Below are positions 42,328 through 54,475 of a DNA stretch of 64,000 nucleotides, in pieces (position 1 is the first letter of the stretch; every line of letters begins with the position of its first letter). This DNA comes from Gracilaria gracilis (Eukaryota; Rhodophyta; Florideophyceae; Gracilariales; Gracilariaceae). The stretch is from positions 496,001 to 560,000 of the forward strand of contig JARGSG010000005.1 of assembly GCA_030374805.1 (NCBI GenBank). The letters run 5' to 3'. The notes under the pieces are model-generated. The model searched no databases. It was not told where the DNA came from and saw only the letters and a list, made by a program, of their open reading frames with translations. The position numbers were made by a program, and so were the translations under genes.

Positions 42328-45300
42328 TGCAATGGGATCTGGCCAAACTTTGTCTTTTTGTCGGATTGTATACTTGAATAAGTTGAGTACCCCTCATTAG
42401 TAAGGAGGGAAGTTTGCACAAGACTTTGTACTGCATTCCGTGTTTCTGAGTCGCCACGACATACTGTGAGTTGAATTTGCCCAGTCGTATAGAAACCTCA
42501 TACGATGTGGAAGGGAGCTGGATTGAGAAGGACAATGACCCTTGAGCGCTTCAATATATAATCGTGAAAGAAGACTGGCCGTTGTTCAAGAAAATGTGTG
42601 TTGTACAATCGCGTACGGATTGCAGGTCTTGTGAGTCATCGACAAAAAAGAGTCAAAGAGCTTCCAGACAAGATAAGGCGGAACACTAGAGTGATCAGAT
42701 GTCAAATGTGGCACGTGTAGATCTGGACCTGATTACTGGTTGGTGCTTGTCTAACCGCAAGGAGGGGAAAGCGGTGCAAAGCGAATTCGGGGCAACGTGG
42801 CCGTGCCAGCACTCGCCCATCTATCACGGAGTTGTGGCCGCTCATCTGCTTGCGCGGGGCGCTGTACAGAGCTGTTGTGAAGTTACTGGTGTTGTCTTCT
42901 ATCTGCCACTCGCTGACACTACACTATGGCCCTTGTGAAAGTGCGAGTCATGTGAAAATGAAAGCCAAGTACAAATGTGTGCTCCATTTCTATAGAGAAG
43001 ATATAAGGGAAAGGAAAACGGGCGTGCTGATTGTTTCGTCACAGGTTTTGCTTCCGCTTGCTGACAAACAGTGAGTACATAAAAATAGAAAAGCTTCACT
43101 CTAGGCTCCTACGATTATGAGATCTGTTTTGGTCGAGAGATGAAACTCGAGATAGTTGAAGTGATGGATTAGAAAGAGCTGCCTGTGCGATATCTAGATT
43201 GCATGCCAACCAGTTACTACGGATGTCATGTTTTGAGAAACTGTAGCCAACTGGTTGCATATTAACCAACAATATAAAAAAGTGTGGCCCAATACTTCAT
43301 CCCGAACGGGAGCTCGTGAGCTGGCCCTGTGAATTTGGTGACGGTTGAAGGGGAGGGGGAAAGCCTCTGTATGTTGGGAAGCGACAACTGGCGCGCTGGT
43401 TGGTTCACCACAGGTTTGCATGCCTGGTCGGGGCTTTCCAACTGTGCGATTGTCTGGTGAGCGATGAGAAGTGATAGATTGTATGTGCCCCCAGCAAACG
43501 GCCTCTGGCCACAAAGCTAGCCTTGCAAAAAAAATCAGCTTGGTTGAGAGACAACTTTCTCCTGCAAGCAAGATGCAAAGTGTCGAAATTATATGTTAGT
43601 CGATGAAAAGACCTCACTAGATACAAGTGTAGTTCATTACATTTGTCCGGAGGAACTGGCACCTGGTCCAACTCGTCGCTCTCACAGACGTGCTCACCAA
43701 TTCTTCCCCTGGTGGGGCTGTGGATTGTACCGTCAGGTTTATCAATTGTTTCAGCAACAAAAGTGAAAACGAACACATATATTAGATATATGCTACAAAA
43801 ACCGTGGTTTGAGGTGCAACGGTTGCAACGCGTACACTGCGTGTTCGTATTGTTCGCAGTCTTAAGACTGCAGAAGTACGCGATCGTGTAGAAATTAGAC
43901 GGTGAGGTGATGATAGATAACTGAGAAGTTCCCAGCAAAGAACATCTCCCAGACTAGACAACTACTTTGTAATAAGTAGTTGTGTGGTTGCATTGACGAT
44001 AGGTCTCTACTGAGAACGTTTAACCCAATTTTTTTTCTCAAACTACACCTCTTCTCCCTCACCTTTTTTCTCCCTCACTTGAGGTTTTGTCTGATGAGAG
44101 CTGCATCCGGCAAAACCACAGCTGATAATCACCATTTGAGCCACACCCGCACCTCAGCTGGTGATGTGCATCTTGCACGTCCAAGACACAGCCAGCGAAA
44201 GTGTAGCTTTGCTACGCCAACAATGAAATTTGAGATTAACCCTTGTCGGGGACCTGGACCTATGCGTGTCCATCGACAAATTATTAGTAAAAATCCACAT
44301 CGCTCCAGCAATGGTTCCCAAAAGTACTTAGAAATCAAACTAAAATGGACATTTGAGTTTGACCACGGTTCCAGGTCTGAAAAGTGATCATGAAGCGCCT
44401 TGCAGAACCTCATAAAAAATCTTGGAATTTTCTTCACTGGAGAGACTTGGAAACGGTCGGCGCGCAGAGTTCCAGGTCCGCCCGACAAACCCTTGGGGTC
44501 AACTCGTCTCTCCGAAAGTAACCTTTCATGTAACACGATAGTGACGAATCTCCAAACCAAACCAAGCCCATTCCTAGTTTAGGTATGGTCTACAATAGTT
44601 GAAGTTGTGTCTCACATGTAGACGTTATCTGGAACTACTAAAGTAGACATAAGCTTTGAGTTTCAAAAGAGTTAAACTGATGTCTTCAACCTTTTTGAAC
44701 CAGGACGCTTATGACTACAATAAGTAGATATAAGATACGCGATTCATTGGGCAAGAAGCAAAACAGCTGGTAGTGAGAGTGCCAAGTGTTTGCATTGCTC
44801 ATGTGTACAACATGAGCAACAGTATATACAACTTACTGCTAGGAAACTCTGATGGCCGTCAATCTCCTTTTTAAATGAGCTTTTTATTGCAATACTATTG
44901 GCTACTTATGTCTTTAAATAGGCCTTTGTAGCTTACAGCACAATCTTCAAACAAGGCTACAATTTTTCAGCAGCAGCAGCAACAGCAGCAACAGCAGCAA
45001 AGCTTGCTGCTGGTTAACTGCTGCGCGACACTTGGCGCATACACACCCATTTTTTTGGCTGCCCTCGCAGTCGCTGCGTGAACCCCCTTCCTGCGCGGCA
45101 GTGCATGTATGCGCGCCAGAATTGTTTTGTCTTTATTGTTTTTTTGCAATGGGGAGGAAAATTATTTAATTTGCTCTTTAAAACTATATTTGACTATTTC
45201 ATTTCTTTTGAATTATTCTGCAATTTCACGTGCGTCAGTGTGCCTGATGATGGCGGAAGCCAACGCAAGCGGAAGTGCTTAACCTTACCGACGTATTCGC

Positions 45301-46482
45301 GAAACTGCTTCCTGGCCCAAGCCACCCAATTGCGAACACCGCTACGGACCATAGCGAAGGGTCCTAGGACACCTTAACAATTACAGTACGCAGTTTAGAC
45401 GAGACTCGGTCCTTACCATGTTCCAATTGCAATCTACACTTCTTCATACACCTTCAATTCGCATCATCCCTGCTCTATGCAGACATTTTGACCCAAAAAG
45501 TGGACCGTGCCGCACCCCATACAATATCAAACTGCCATTTCGGAATGTAAAACATTTCCCCAAACCCCAAAATTGGAACTACCCTTTGTCACGAAATGTG
45601 CAAATCGCCAGTTTTCGGGCAGTTTTGCTGTTCACCGATTTGTAGAATGCTTCAAAAAAATTTTCAGAAACGCAACGAAGAACATATATTGCCATTTATA
45701 AAACCTCATGTATGATACCGTCCCATACGGCCAATTTGGTGTCAAAGACACATATGTTCGCTTGCTCAGAGCAAGCGACTTTGTAAAATTGGATCATCTG
45801 TGCATCAGCACACAATGACGGAGAATAAAAAACGAAAGAAATGTACCGTACCCACAATTTGGTTAGTTGTAAGAGATAATATGTTTCTCTCCTCCGGGTA
45901 GGAGCAATGCTGTTGAATAATATGATGGATACAAAGAAAAAAAAGCCTAGGTTTAGCGCATCATTTTCACAATTTGGAAACCCAAGAAATTTTTTTGGGA
46001 TTGATTGAACACTGCGTTCCAACAATTCCACGTAGTGTCAAAATTTGACATGCAAGTTTCTACACGTATATAAGAATATACATCTAATTATGCTACGACA
46101 TGCTGTGGAACCGTACGTGTAGAAACACGGATCTGCTGCGGCTCGTTTGTGGTTAGCAGATGAGCTCTTGTCAACGCGCCGTTGGGTTGTCGGATGAATA
46201 ATAGTACTACCAGAACATCTGCGTCACCGGGAAAAGCTGAAGTGGCGCCTTACAACATATGTCCCACTCCATTCTACCAACGGTAACGTTCCCCGTTAGT
46301 CGAAATTGTGAGCAAACCTCTGCTCCCGACACTCGGAGAGAAATATGGAAATCTCAAACTATTACACTATATGAGCATGCGTTTACTGCTTCGAGAACTA
46401 TCCAAGAAAGACGCCAGCAGCACACAAAGGCCCCTAGCTAGCAATCTTCAGATTTGCAGCTCCTCTGTAGCTCGGAATACGA
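42328..46482. other. Long spacer
   Basis: About 4 kb with no supported gene. Open frames at 43194-43571, 43405-43938 and 44129-44560 (minus) have no recognisable domain. A CAG microsatellite lies at 44968-45000. Confidence 0.5.
44968..45000 (+). repeat. CAG/CAA microsatellite
   Basis: About eleven CAG units with interspersed CAA. It lies in no supported gene; the minus-strand frame through it would be poly-Cys. Confidence 0.9.
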
Positions 46483-47232
46483 TTACTCTACGAAAGAAAG
46501 ACCCAGCTGCGAGATGTCGTCAGGGACGGTCGCCTGACAGAGAAGTTTGTCGAGGTCAAACAACCGCCGAGCGCGTTTGCAACACACGTTGAACGCCTGT
46601 GCGCCTCGAAGAGCGAAACGTTCAGGCATGTTACGGCACGCATCGTTCAACTGCGGCAAAGCCTGGCTGGTGCACAGCTGAAGAACCTGTTGCTCCACAC
46701 CAGCACTGAGTGGAGAGCCGCTCGTGATGAATTGAATCACGCCAGGGTTGACGATATATCCAGGCCGCTGCGGGCACCCGCAAGCCAACAGAGCTTCCAC
46801 TCTTTCAACATCCAGCTCGCGGAAATCGGTGATGCATCGGTCCTTATTGAACGTGAAGGGCATCATGCCTTCTCTCGTAGGTTTGATGGGTCGTTCGTTC
46901 AAACATTCTTCTAGCACATGCGCTGCTTGTCTTTCAAAACGATCACTGCTTTGAGCACAGGCTCGCGCGAGTTGCGGCTTTCGATGTTCGATGCAGTCCA
47001 CCGTTACTTCTTCCTGTGCGACGCTGTCCGGTATATGTGGGTCTAGAAATCGGACGGCACGCCCTAGAAACTCTGGAGCATCACCACAACGGCAAGCAAG
47101 CGCGAAAAGACTATTGCTGCCCGTAACGCGAAGTGTGGAGATGTTGCAAGCACCCTCCGCGTTGACAGCAGTGAGAAGGGCACAACAGAAAGCACACAAA
47201 GAAAGCGAGAGAACATTGGCGACGGAAGCCAT
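46483..47232 (-). CDS. Secreted protein with a duplicated six-cysteine domain
   Basis: About 249 codons from Met 47232 (MASVANVLSLSLCAFCCALL, signal peptide ending near VNAEGA). An earlier in-frame Met at 47268 gives no signal peptide. The mature protein is two tandem domains with the same cysteine spacing: C-x17-C-x-C-x30-C-x11-C-x17-C in the first (starting CNISTLRV) and C-x17-C-x-C-x33-C-x11-C-x17-C in the second (starting CITDFREL). Shared residues outside cysteine include LxAC.CG at the third cysteine and PxLxxAC near the fifth. The second copy is followed by a short basic then acidic tail. I recognise no family. An extracellular disulfide-bonded domain by inference. TATA-like CTATTTAAA at about 47334. 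Confidence 0.8.
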   Translation of the reverse strand: MASVANVLSLSLCAFCCALLTAVNAEGACNISTLRVTGSNSLFALACRCGDAPEFLGRAVRFLDPHIPDSVAQEEVTVDCIEHRKPQLARACAQSSDRFERQAAHVLEECLNERPIKPTREGMMPFTFNKDRCITDFRELDVERVEALLACGCPQRPGYIVNPGVIQFITSGSPLSAGVEQQVLQLCTSQALPQLNDACRNMPERFALRGAQAFNVCCKRARRLFDLDKLLCQATVPDDISQLGLSFVE

Positions 47233-47333
47233 GTCGATGCGAGAATCAGAAAGCTGGAGGGCGTGCAAAACTTTCTGAAGATTTTGGCAGCGATAATGGG
47301 GAGAGATGGATCGATGGCCGGGTTGTCGATGAG

Positions 47334-47342
47334 TTTAAATAG
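47334..47342 (-). promoter_or_regulatory. TATA-like box
   Basis: CTATTTAAA on the minus strand, about 105 bp upstream of the preferred start at 47232. Confidence 0.45.
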
Positions 47343-47958
47343 AGAGAGAAAGTGCGCTTCATCGGCAAGGTGTTATTATGAGAACTGGGTTATAGATGTA
47401 TGACTAACCCATCTTTTCGGGTGCTCATCACATGGTACCAACGGTAGCTTACATGTATGTCGCATACGATAGGTTCGCTTCGGGGACCACTGGAGCTTCT
47501 CAACACATGCACTAAACGTAGGCCTTGCTGCTATAACCCAAAACAATCACCACTGACTCAGAGGAAGACAGCTACATCGTGGGTGCAACCCACACAAGCA
47601 GCAACCCAAACAAGTGCCAACCCGTTACGTAGGGTGCCCCAATGTTGGGATATGTGCTCTAATGTGGGATACATATTTTGAAGTGCTTTCGGCGAAACAA
47701 CGTCCTTCTCTTTGAGAAAGACATGCCGCCGCATCATGGTCGTCCAAATTCTCTCGCTATTACATACAATGCAAAACATTGATACTAGACGTAGAAAGTA
47801 GACGCTGCGAGCTTTTCGAATATGTCGAAACCGCACAAAACTATTGGATACACGCTGTAGGACATCAAATCTAGGTGTAGGAGTCTTAACATCTTTACCA
47901 ATGACTTATGCAGATATCGTATCCCTTTACAATCTCCGTTCGTAGTTAGAGACACAAT
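47343..47958. other. Spacer
   Basis: No gene seen. Confidence 0.6.
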
Positions 47959-48678
47959 ATGGCGCCAAGCCCCCGTAAAACCCCTACAAAAACAAAAAAA
48001 GAAAGCCCTGCAGTCCACACCAACCTCTGCCCACCAAGACAAACGTGTAGAAGCTCTTCTGCGATGGCGGTTTTTATTTCAACGCAATGTAGCGATGATC
48101 GGGATAGCATGCTGCCACGAAGTGCTATAGCCTTGATCAATGCAGACTCAACCGAGCCAACGTACACATTCCCCACACTACAAGAATCACTCTTTTACAT
48201 GTACGAGAACAACAATGCTTCGATCAACAAAACATCTAAACACTTTCAAATACCAAGTTCTTCCTTGCACAGACATTGGCGTAAGTGGTACGAAAGCTGC
48301 CCTCAATCAAAACCCCAAGAGCCGGAAGACATGAAGATAATTTTCAAAGAACCAGGACGACGCCCTGCACTTCTGGAAGATGAAGAAGAGTTAATCGTCA
48401 AAGCTGTGAAAGAGTACGCAAGAATGAAAACACTACTTACGAGAATAACCTTGTTTGACTTTGTTGAACACTTCATTTCAACGTTTTCACCTGACCGACG
48501 CGAGCAAATAGCAAGACGTTTGACAAACTGTAGACCATGTCCGCGGTGGATGCGCTACTTTCTACGAAGACATCCAGACTTGCAGTTTAAATCTGTTCAA
48601 GTCATCGACGACCGACGAATCAAAGCGGTGTCCAAACCAACTCTGTTCGTGCACATCACTCGACTCAATGCAATATAG
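47959..48678 (+). pseudogene. Pogo/CENP-B-type transposase, N-terminal half
   Basis: 239 codons. A psq-type helix-turn-helix (LQESLFYMYENNNASINKTS, then FQIPSSSLHRHWRKWY) is followed by a CENP-B-type DNA-binding region (GRRPALLEDEEELIVKAVKE, then MRYFLRRHPDLQFKSVQVID). This is the DNA-binding half of Tc1/mariner-pogo transposases. It ends at a TAG about 30 residues after RHPDL. The DDE catalytic half is absent from the following sequence. A start is present at 47959 (MAPSPRKTPTKTKK), so a short DNA-binding protein could in principle be made. More likely a truncated element. Confidence 0.75.
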
Positions 48679-49280
48679 TGCAGTAAAAACTTTATCGCCT
48701 CTTCTCTCTTCCGTTCGAAATGCTTCTCACAGTGATAAGAGAACATTTCTTTTGTTAAAAGACCCAGAGATCTGAATGGCTCTGGCTCTACTTTGCTTCC
48801 CAAACAACGCGTTGTCTAACGTTTGAAGTATTCGTACTCTCCAAGTCTCCCCGCCTTCATTGTTACATTCCGTTTCGGCTCACGTATCAGAATCTAATTT
48901 CTCCCAGGCCTTCATTATATTTTTTGCCAATTCCATTCGTGTTCCAAAACAGGATAAGCCGTAAATGTCACAAAACACTTCAAGATCTATTTTACATCGC
49001 CTTGACCACATCTGAACGTCTTGACCCTTCAAAAAATCCTTGAAAGCTCTTCTTTTTTCAAAAACCGCTCATCATATTGCTTTTTTTATTTGAAAGAGAC
49101 TGTATATGGATTGACATCATATAACCTCTACCTCAGACCTAAAACGAAACGTAAGAGCAGTACAGCCCGAACAAAGTTCTCGGTTCTACCGACCACGGTG
49201 TTTAGCAACTTGAAATTTTGGAAAGCGCACTATAAAACAGTGTAGCACGTAATGTTGCTTATTCTTGCGCTTTGCTGCAG
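48679..49280. other. Spacer
   Basis: No gene seen; the DDE half of the pogo element is not found here. Confidence 0.5.
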
Positions 49281-51120
49281 CTACCATGATTGATCTGTCG
49301 TCTGCTTGAAAGTCAAGAGCTCCACTGTTTCCATTTCATGAGCAATGATGGAGGACACGGCTTCATTATCTTCCGGTATGTTTTTCATATCCGCTAGTAG
49401 ATTTGGGGGGGAAAGAGCTATTTTTAACACATCCTCCTCCCAAAATACTCGATTTCTGGGCTTGATAAAAAACATAAAAGGCTTGAGGAAAGTTACATTA
49501 TATTGCATTAGCACACCTCTTTTGTGGTTTCCTAAATTGCCGTAAGCGAGAGCATACACATTATTGCCGGATTTTGCCTTCCTTGTGAGTAATATCATCT
49601 CACGCATTCCACTGCTGGAAAGGCTTTTTTGGTTCTCGTTTGCCGTTTTACCACCGAAGGTGACAGAATGATTTGTGTTCCGCCTACAAGTTGTCATGAA
49701 CGATATCAGAAATGTGCCGGACGTTAGGTTTTGAACCATTTCTTTTCTTGCGTATGCTCTGTCGATGCAGAAAATAGATCCAGAGAGCATTTCGGCCGCA
49801 ACAATATTAACAAAGAGGAGAAAACTTCCGCTACTCTTTCTCCTCTGCTTGAGTTGTGCAAAGCTGCAGTGAGACCGGTTAAGGTGAAGGTCATACGCGT
49901 CGCATGCAGCCCCATCCCTTTTTTCCCGTCCCCCGGTTTGATTGGAAGTTTTTTATGGAGTCTCGAAGCGAAGCGGAGCTGATCTTCATCTATACACAGT
50001 ACCGTAATTCCTGGTCGAATTCATATGGCACTGGATACATTGGAAACTGCTTGGTCTAAAGTGTTCAGAGCAACAAAAATATCCATACGTTTGTTCGTGC
50101 ACTGCAAGCTGCGAAGTCCTCGCTAAACTGCATTGTAACTACCCAAACAAGAGGTGAGCCCTAAACGTATATTCTTGAATCTTTGAAAAGGAAACCGTCT
50201 ACGAATTTCTCTTGTTTCATACTATCCATACGAATCAGTACTTTCGAGAAGATTTTGTGGATAACAGTCGTAGACGCCGCACATCATCAACGATTGAAAG
50301 TAATGGAGCATATCATCGAAACTGTAACGTGAGCTCCTGTCGTTTTTTTCTGCATTGATCGACACACAGGCTTCATCTATACCAACTCTAGCTGCGTTCG
50401 CAAAGGCATGTAATACATTTGTGCTAAAGAATGTTTCGAACACACGTTGTGCAGAAGGCAGATTTTCCATAAGATCCTCCGGTGTTGCGTTCATAAGTGC
50501 ACTAACTCTGCGAAGAACGTGAATAATTCGTCAATGAGGATCGCCACAGACGAAAAATCTTAACCGTCAATTTCCAGTTGTACGTTCTTTTACTCAATAG
50601 GTACTACAACCAATGCACATGGTTGTTGTTCTCCACATTCGTCGTTTGAAGAATAATCTACATATTCGTCTCGATCACATACGAAATCACTGTCGGAACT
50701 TTTCTCGTCATCAAAATCATGAAAAACGTCCACCTCAAATAGAACAGGTAGTTTTGCAGCAGGATAATTAATATTGCTCGGCAGCAGAGTGTGTCGCTTA
50801 TTAGATTGTGTCCCAAGTGAAAAACTCTCTTCATCAAAGCGTTCGATTAGAATAATTTTTTTTGTTCTTTCTCAAACGGCGAAGTGCCTGTGCTTGTTGC
50901 GGAACGTTCACAGTTTGTGCAGGTAATTTTGGCTTTATTTCGTCTGCGAAGTCACATTCCGTGCATACACGGGGTGCTCCGTAACCTTTTACATTCTTTA
51001 TTGGTGCCTATTTTTTAATTTGGGCTGCAGTTGGGGATCTTTTGCATATTCCGTGAATTGGGTCGTGGCAATGAACACATTTGTGTGCATTGGATTTTCC
51101 AGGTTTTTGAACTTTGCAGG
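49281..51120 (-). pseudogene. PiggyBac-like transposase, decayed
   Basis: Pieces on the minus strand, right to left: a zinc-finger-like segment (HKCVHCHDPIHGICKRSP, about 51100-51050), acidic linkers (VCDRDEYVDYSSNDECGE) and, at 50494-50222, the start of a DDE_Tnp_1_7 domain (QRVFETFFSTNVLHAFAN, FDDMLHYFQSLMMCGVYD). At 49790-49281 comes the part around the later catalytic Asp (FCIDRAYARKEMVQNLTSGT) and a REMILLTRKA segment. Stops and frame changes separate the pieces. Order and spacing fit piggyBac, but several hallmarks are weak, so the family call is moderate. Confidence 0.55.
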
Positions 51121-52716
51121 CGGAAAACTTGCGTCGAACGCACAGTAGCATTGTGGTTCTTCTTTTGGTATTAACGGTATCGTGCTTTGACTTGTAAAAC
51201 GTAGTTATGTTAAATCTCTTGCCTTCTCATGAAGTCATTGAAAATTTCTCTGCTTCCTAGTAGTACTTAGAGTGGTACGAGGTGGATGCCTACTTTATCG
51301 AGTCCTGCTTCTGCATGGAGATTAAGATTTCTCTTTTTTGCTGGTTCGTATTGGCAGATGTTGATTAATGGTATGTTGATAGAATTCTTAACAAGAAAAC
51401 TGCGTCTATCAAAATGAATGTCCATTTCTGTTGTCGGATGCACAGTGTTTTGCACCTGAAATGATTTGGGAAAAGTCTCAGAACCGTAAACGGGTGCTGT
51501 GTATGCCTCTCATGATGCCTGGAAGAGGTAGAAGTAGGTACCTAGAAGAGGCATTCCGATTGGAACAGCTCTTTGGGGTCCCTATTCCACGGAAAATTAT
51601 ACACGGAAGAGAATACTTCCAGATATTCGACGAGGGTTAACAACATTTGCGTCCCTAGTTTCCTTCGACATGTTTATTTCTCCATCTCTGTTTTGCTCTA
51701 CGTTCTAACGCACTACTGCAGCGTTGATCGCCAGAACTGTTTAACAATAATTAGTAAGAATTTTCCAATGACCTGCTGTGAATAACATGACTTATTCCAA
51801 AATTACTGGTGAAGCTTTCGAAGAACGTAGCTTAAAAAAAAATTCGAGGTCTTGAATAGCCATGGAACCAAATTTGGCACTCCAATTTGTAATTCAAAAC
51901 CATGGAAGCCGTAAGAGAAATTTCTAGCGCCGCAAAAATTGCGTCATAGATTTGCAAAACATAGGAGTCTTGCTGAAAGAAATTTTTGTCGCAATGTATG
52001 TTCTGTAGGGTATCTTTTCGACAGATGTGACATTGATTAGACAACGTGCCCATGCTGGTAGTGAGACTAGAAACGTTTCGGTTCGAATTGCATCTCAAGC
52101 ATTTCGCCCAACAAATAGGAACCATATTGCTAGAAGAATGTTGTAGTGAACTGTGTGTAGACCTCTAAAATTCTGAGAAAGAGTTTTGACAAAGGAGATG
52201 TCCCATAGTTCCATAAAGTGGTTTGAAGCCCTTCTGTATGCTTGTTTTGCAGCGAGACCCATCTAGAAACAACGACATGGCTGCTACAGCGTTGCGTATT
52301 GTAGGTAGGTTATGTGAAAATGTTTGGAAGTAGAGTAATTCTGCATTATCCATGGTCCTACACTGTAGAGCAAAAGCATAACTGCAGAAGGAGAAACATT
52401 CCAACAAACATCACGGCAGTTTACAAAATCTCTTTCTTGGATAAGCTAGCTTATCCACTTTCATGAAAGGTCGAGAACTGTTTTTGAAACCTATTTTGTA
52501 TTCAAGGTTGCAATGAATTTAAATGAAAGCGCAGAAACGTTACGTGAAAACGTTTGCTCAAGGCGCCATCATGGTTGCATTACGGAAAATGTATTATAAA
52601 CCTACTAAGATGCTTGTAGTTCATAGTAGAGTTTTGTTTCAATTATGTATAAAGGCGCTTTTTGAAGGTATAGCAAGCATTGTAGTTTTCTTCTGGTTAA
52701 TTTTGGAAGCTTTAGA
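51121..52716. other. Spacer with unassigned frames
   Basis: Short frames such as plus 51431-51640 (GRGRSRYLEEAFRLEQLFGV) look coding-like but are unrecognised. No gene supported. Confidence 0.4.
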
Positions 52717-53144
52717 GTGGCTTGCATACTACAAGAAACCGTTGTAAGAGTTGTACCAATGCGTTTAAGAGCTAATGAGCTAGATATAGGCTTTTTACAT
52801 GACCCTTTATGTCAAGAACTTTGGCGTGCCGAAGGTCTTCGTGAGCTCTTGTTTGCATTTACCCTTCGTAGATACATGACGGTTTATCTCACAGTGCTGG
52901 AGTGACGTTGTGTGACTGAACGTGTAGGTCTAGTAACTCCAGTGCTATTTTCAGAGGGGTGTCCAGGAGAGCAAGCAATTTTTCCATCAAGATACCGTGG
53001 AAAAACTCAACCAACCAACCGTGAAATTTATTGAGTGATCAACGATTTTCACAGTGCTTTCGTTGTGGTGGATCGCGAACACTACTACGTTTCGTTCAGA
53101 GAGGCCCCGATTTCAGTCGCGTCCGTCTCACTTTCGGCGTAACT
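52717..53144 (+). pseudogene. Unrecognised decayed coding segment
   Basis: One plus-strand frame reads well across two TGA codons: RLRANELDIGFLHDPLCQEL, then VGLVTPVLFSEGCPGEQAIF, then VINDFHSAFVVVDREHYYVS and SFREAPISVASVSLSA. Continuity across the stops suggests a once-intact ORF. I recognise no family. It lies 5' of, and in a different frame from, the ORF at 53339 and could be the same gene. Confidence 0.35.
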
Positions 53145-53338
53145 TTACGTCATCTGGGGCCATCTGGACCTTGCCCTGACACTCAGCCTTACAAGCTTAA
53201 ACTCAGTCCATGTACGTTCTTCATCTCCAGTTGTTGCAAAGCCCATGTAACGTTGTCGCAGGCTTTCTAACCTTAAACCTTACTTTCGACTCCGCGATTC
53301 CGACATAATGTAAACAAATCTCCGCATGTGAAGCAAAT

Positions 53339-54385
53339 ATGCGACGCAGAAGGCCCTTGAGTGCAACAAGCAGAGTAAGACTCAGACAATGCGTTCAATT
53401 GCAACAAAAAATTAACGGACGTTTCGCACGTAGTACACAGCGTCCGGGAGTCAGTGCGTCCACAGTTCGCCGTAATGCACGTACCGCTCAACAGGCAATC
53501 CTTTCGGTCCGCCAACGCCTGTTTGGTGAAATGCTGAGTATTTTTTTCCTTCCAGGCACTCGCAAGGACTATATCGAGGCCAGTGTGAAGCATGGGTTGT
53601 TCTACAAACTGTAATGTAGCGTCGTAAAACAGGAAATGCGTCTTCAAAACAGAACATCATACGATCAAGCCAAAAAGTACTACCTTAACATCAAACGCTT
53701 GAAGAATTTACCGAGAAGAGACCTGCGATACAATAACACAATTATGAAGAAAATGGTGATGGTTTTCACAGGGTTCAGACTCCCAGACCCAAAGATACCG
53801 AGCAAGTTCGGTCTTGTGACGCAAATGCTTCATCTTCTAAATGATAAGAATGCCTTGGCGGCAGAATCTGTTCAGGATTGCATTCTTTCGACCCAGTCCT
53901 TACTAGACGGGTACGATAGAGCCAAAATCCAGTACGCTCATCATGCCTTTTGGATTCAAGATGCGCCACAGAATATGAGAGTGCCAGATAATGGCGTTCA
54001 ATTTGGTCAAGTGAGACAATCACTCTGAGATTCGGAAAATGAATCGGATGCCCGCCTGGATAACCAAGCGTTTCTCCAACTAATGGACCAATCTGCGCGA
54101 AGTGACCAAGACTATATAGCACTTAAAAAAGTGCTGAGTCTCTCTCACTCATCAAGCGTCGTCAATGCCAGTGTATGCCCCATATGGGCAAGACATGAAC
54201 AGAACTGTCGCCGTCTTACTCGCTTTGAAAAGCTCATATACGAGTTTGCTACAGAACAAGTTCTGGGGCGAAAGCAAACGTTACGAAGTGATCTTGTACA
54301 GCTTCTTGTCGGCTTTGTGAAACTTCGAAACGGTTACGGAATGAATCTTTTCGAACACGAGGGATGGCACCCGAGCACTGACTGA
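53339..54385 (+). pseudogene. Unknown transposon-associated ORF (partner of the HMG-box transposase)
   Basis: A single plus-strand frame of about 348 codons is interrupted only by a TAA at about 53612 (FYKL*CSVV) and a TGA at about 54026 (RQSL*DSEN). Arg/Gln-rich N-terminus (RRRRPLSATSRVRLRQ); middle region FTGFRLPDPKIPSKFGLVTQ; Cys/His-containing C-terminus (NASVCPIWARHEQNC, RSDLVQLLVGFVKLRNGYGM). No domain recognised. Its end lies 90 bp from the end of the convergent HMG-box transposase gene. The two may be the tail-to-tail genes of one element. Sense frame and composition are preserved across the stops, so decay looks recent. Confidence 0.5.
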
Positions 54386-54475
54386 CACAAACAGAGAAAA
54401 GGAAAATTCGTAGTACTCCATCGCTTCTGTATTCTAGAGTAAACCCAGCCTTTCATCTCGAACTCGGTCATGCTC

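Noticed and set aside
43194..44560. Three minus-strand ORFs of 125-177 codons
   Set aside because: No domain, no promoter-like element, no signal peptide; not distinguishable from chance frames.
44967..45149. Minus-strand ORF with a poly-Cys tail
   Set aside because: The cysteines come from the CAG/CAA microsatellite; no start context or domain.
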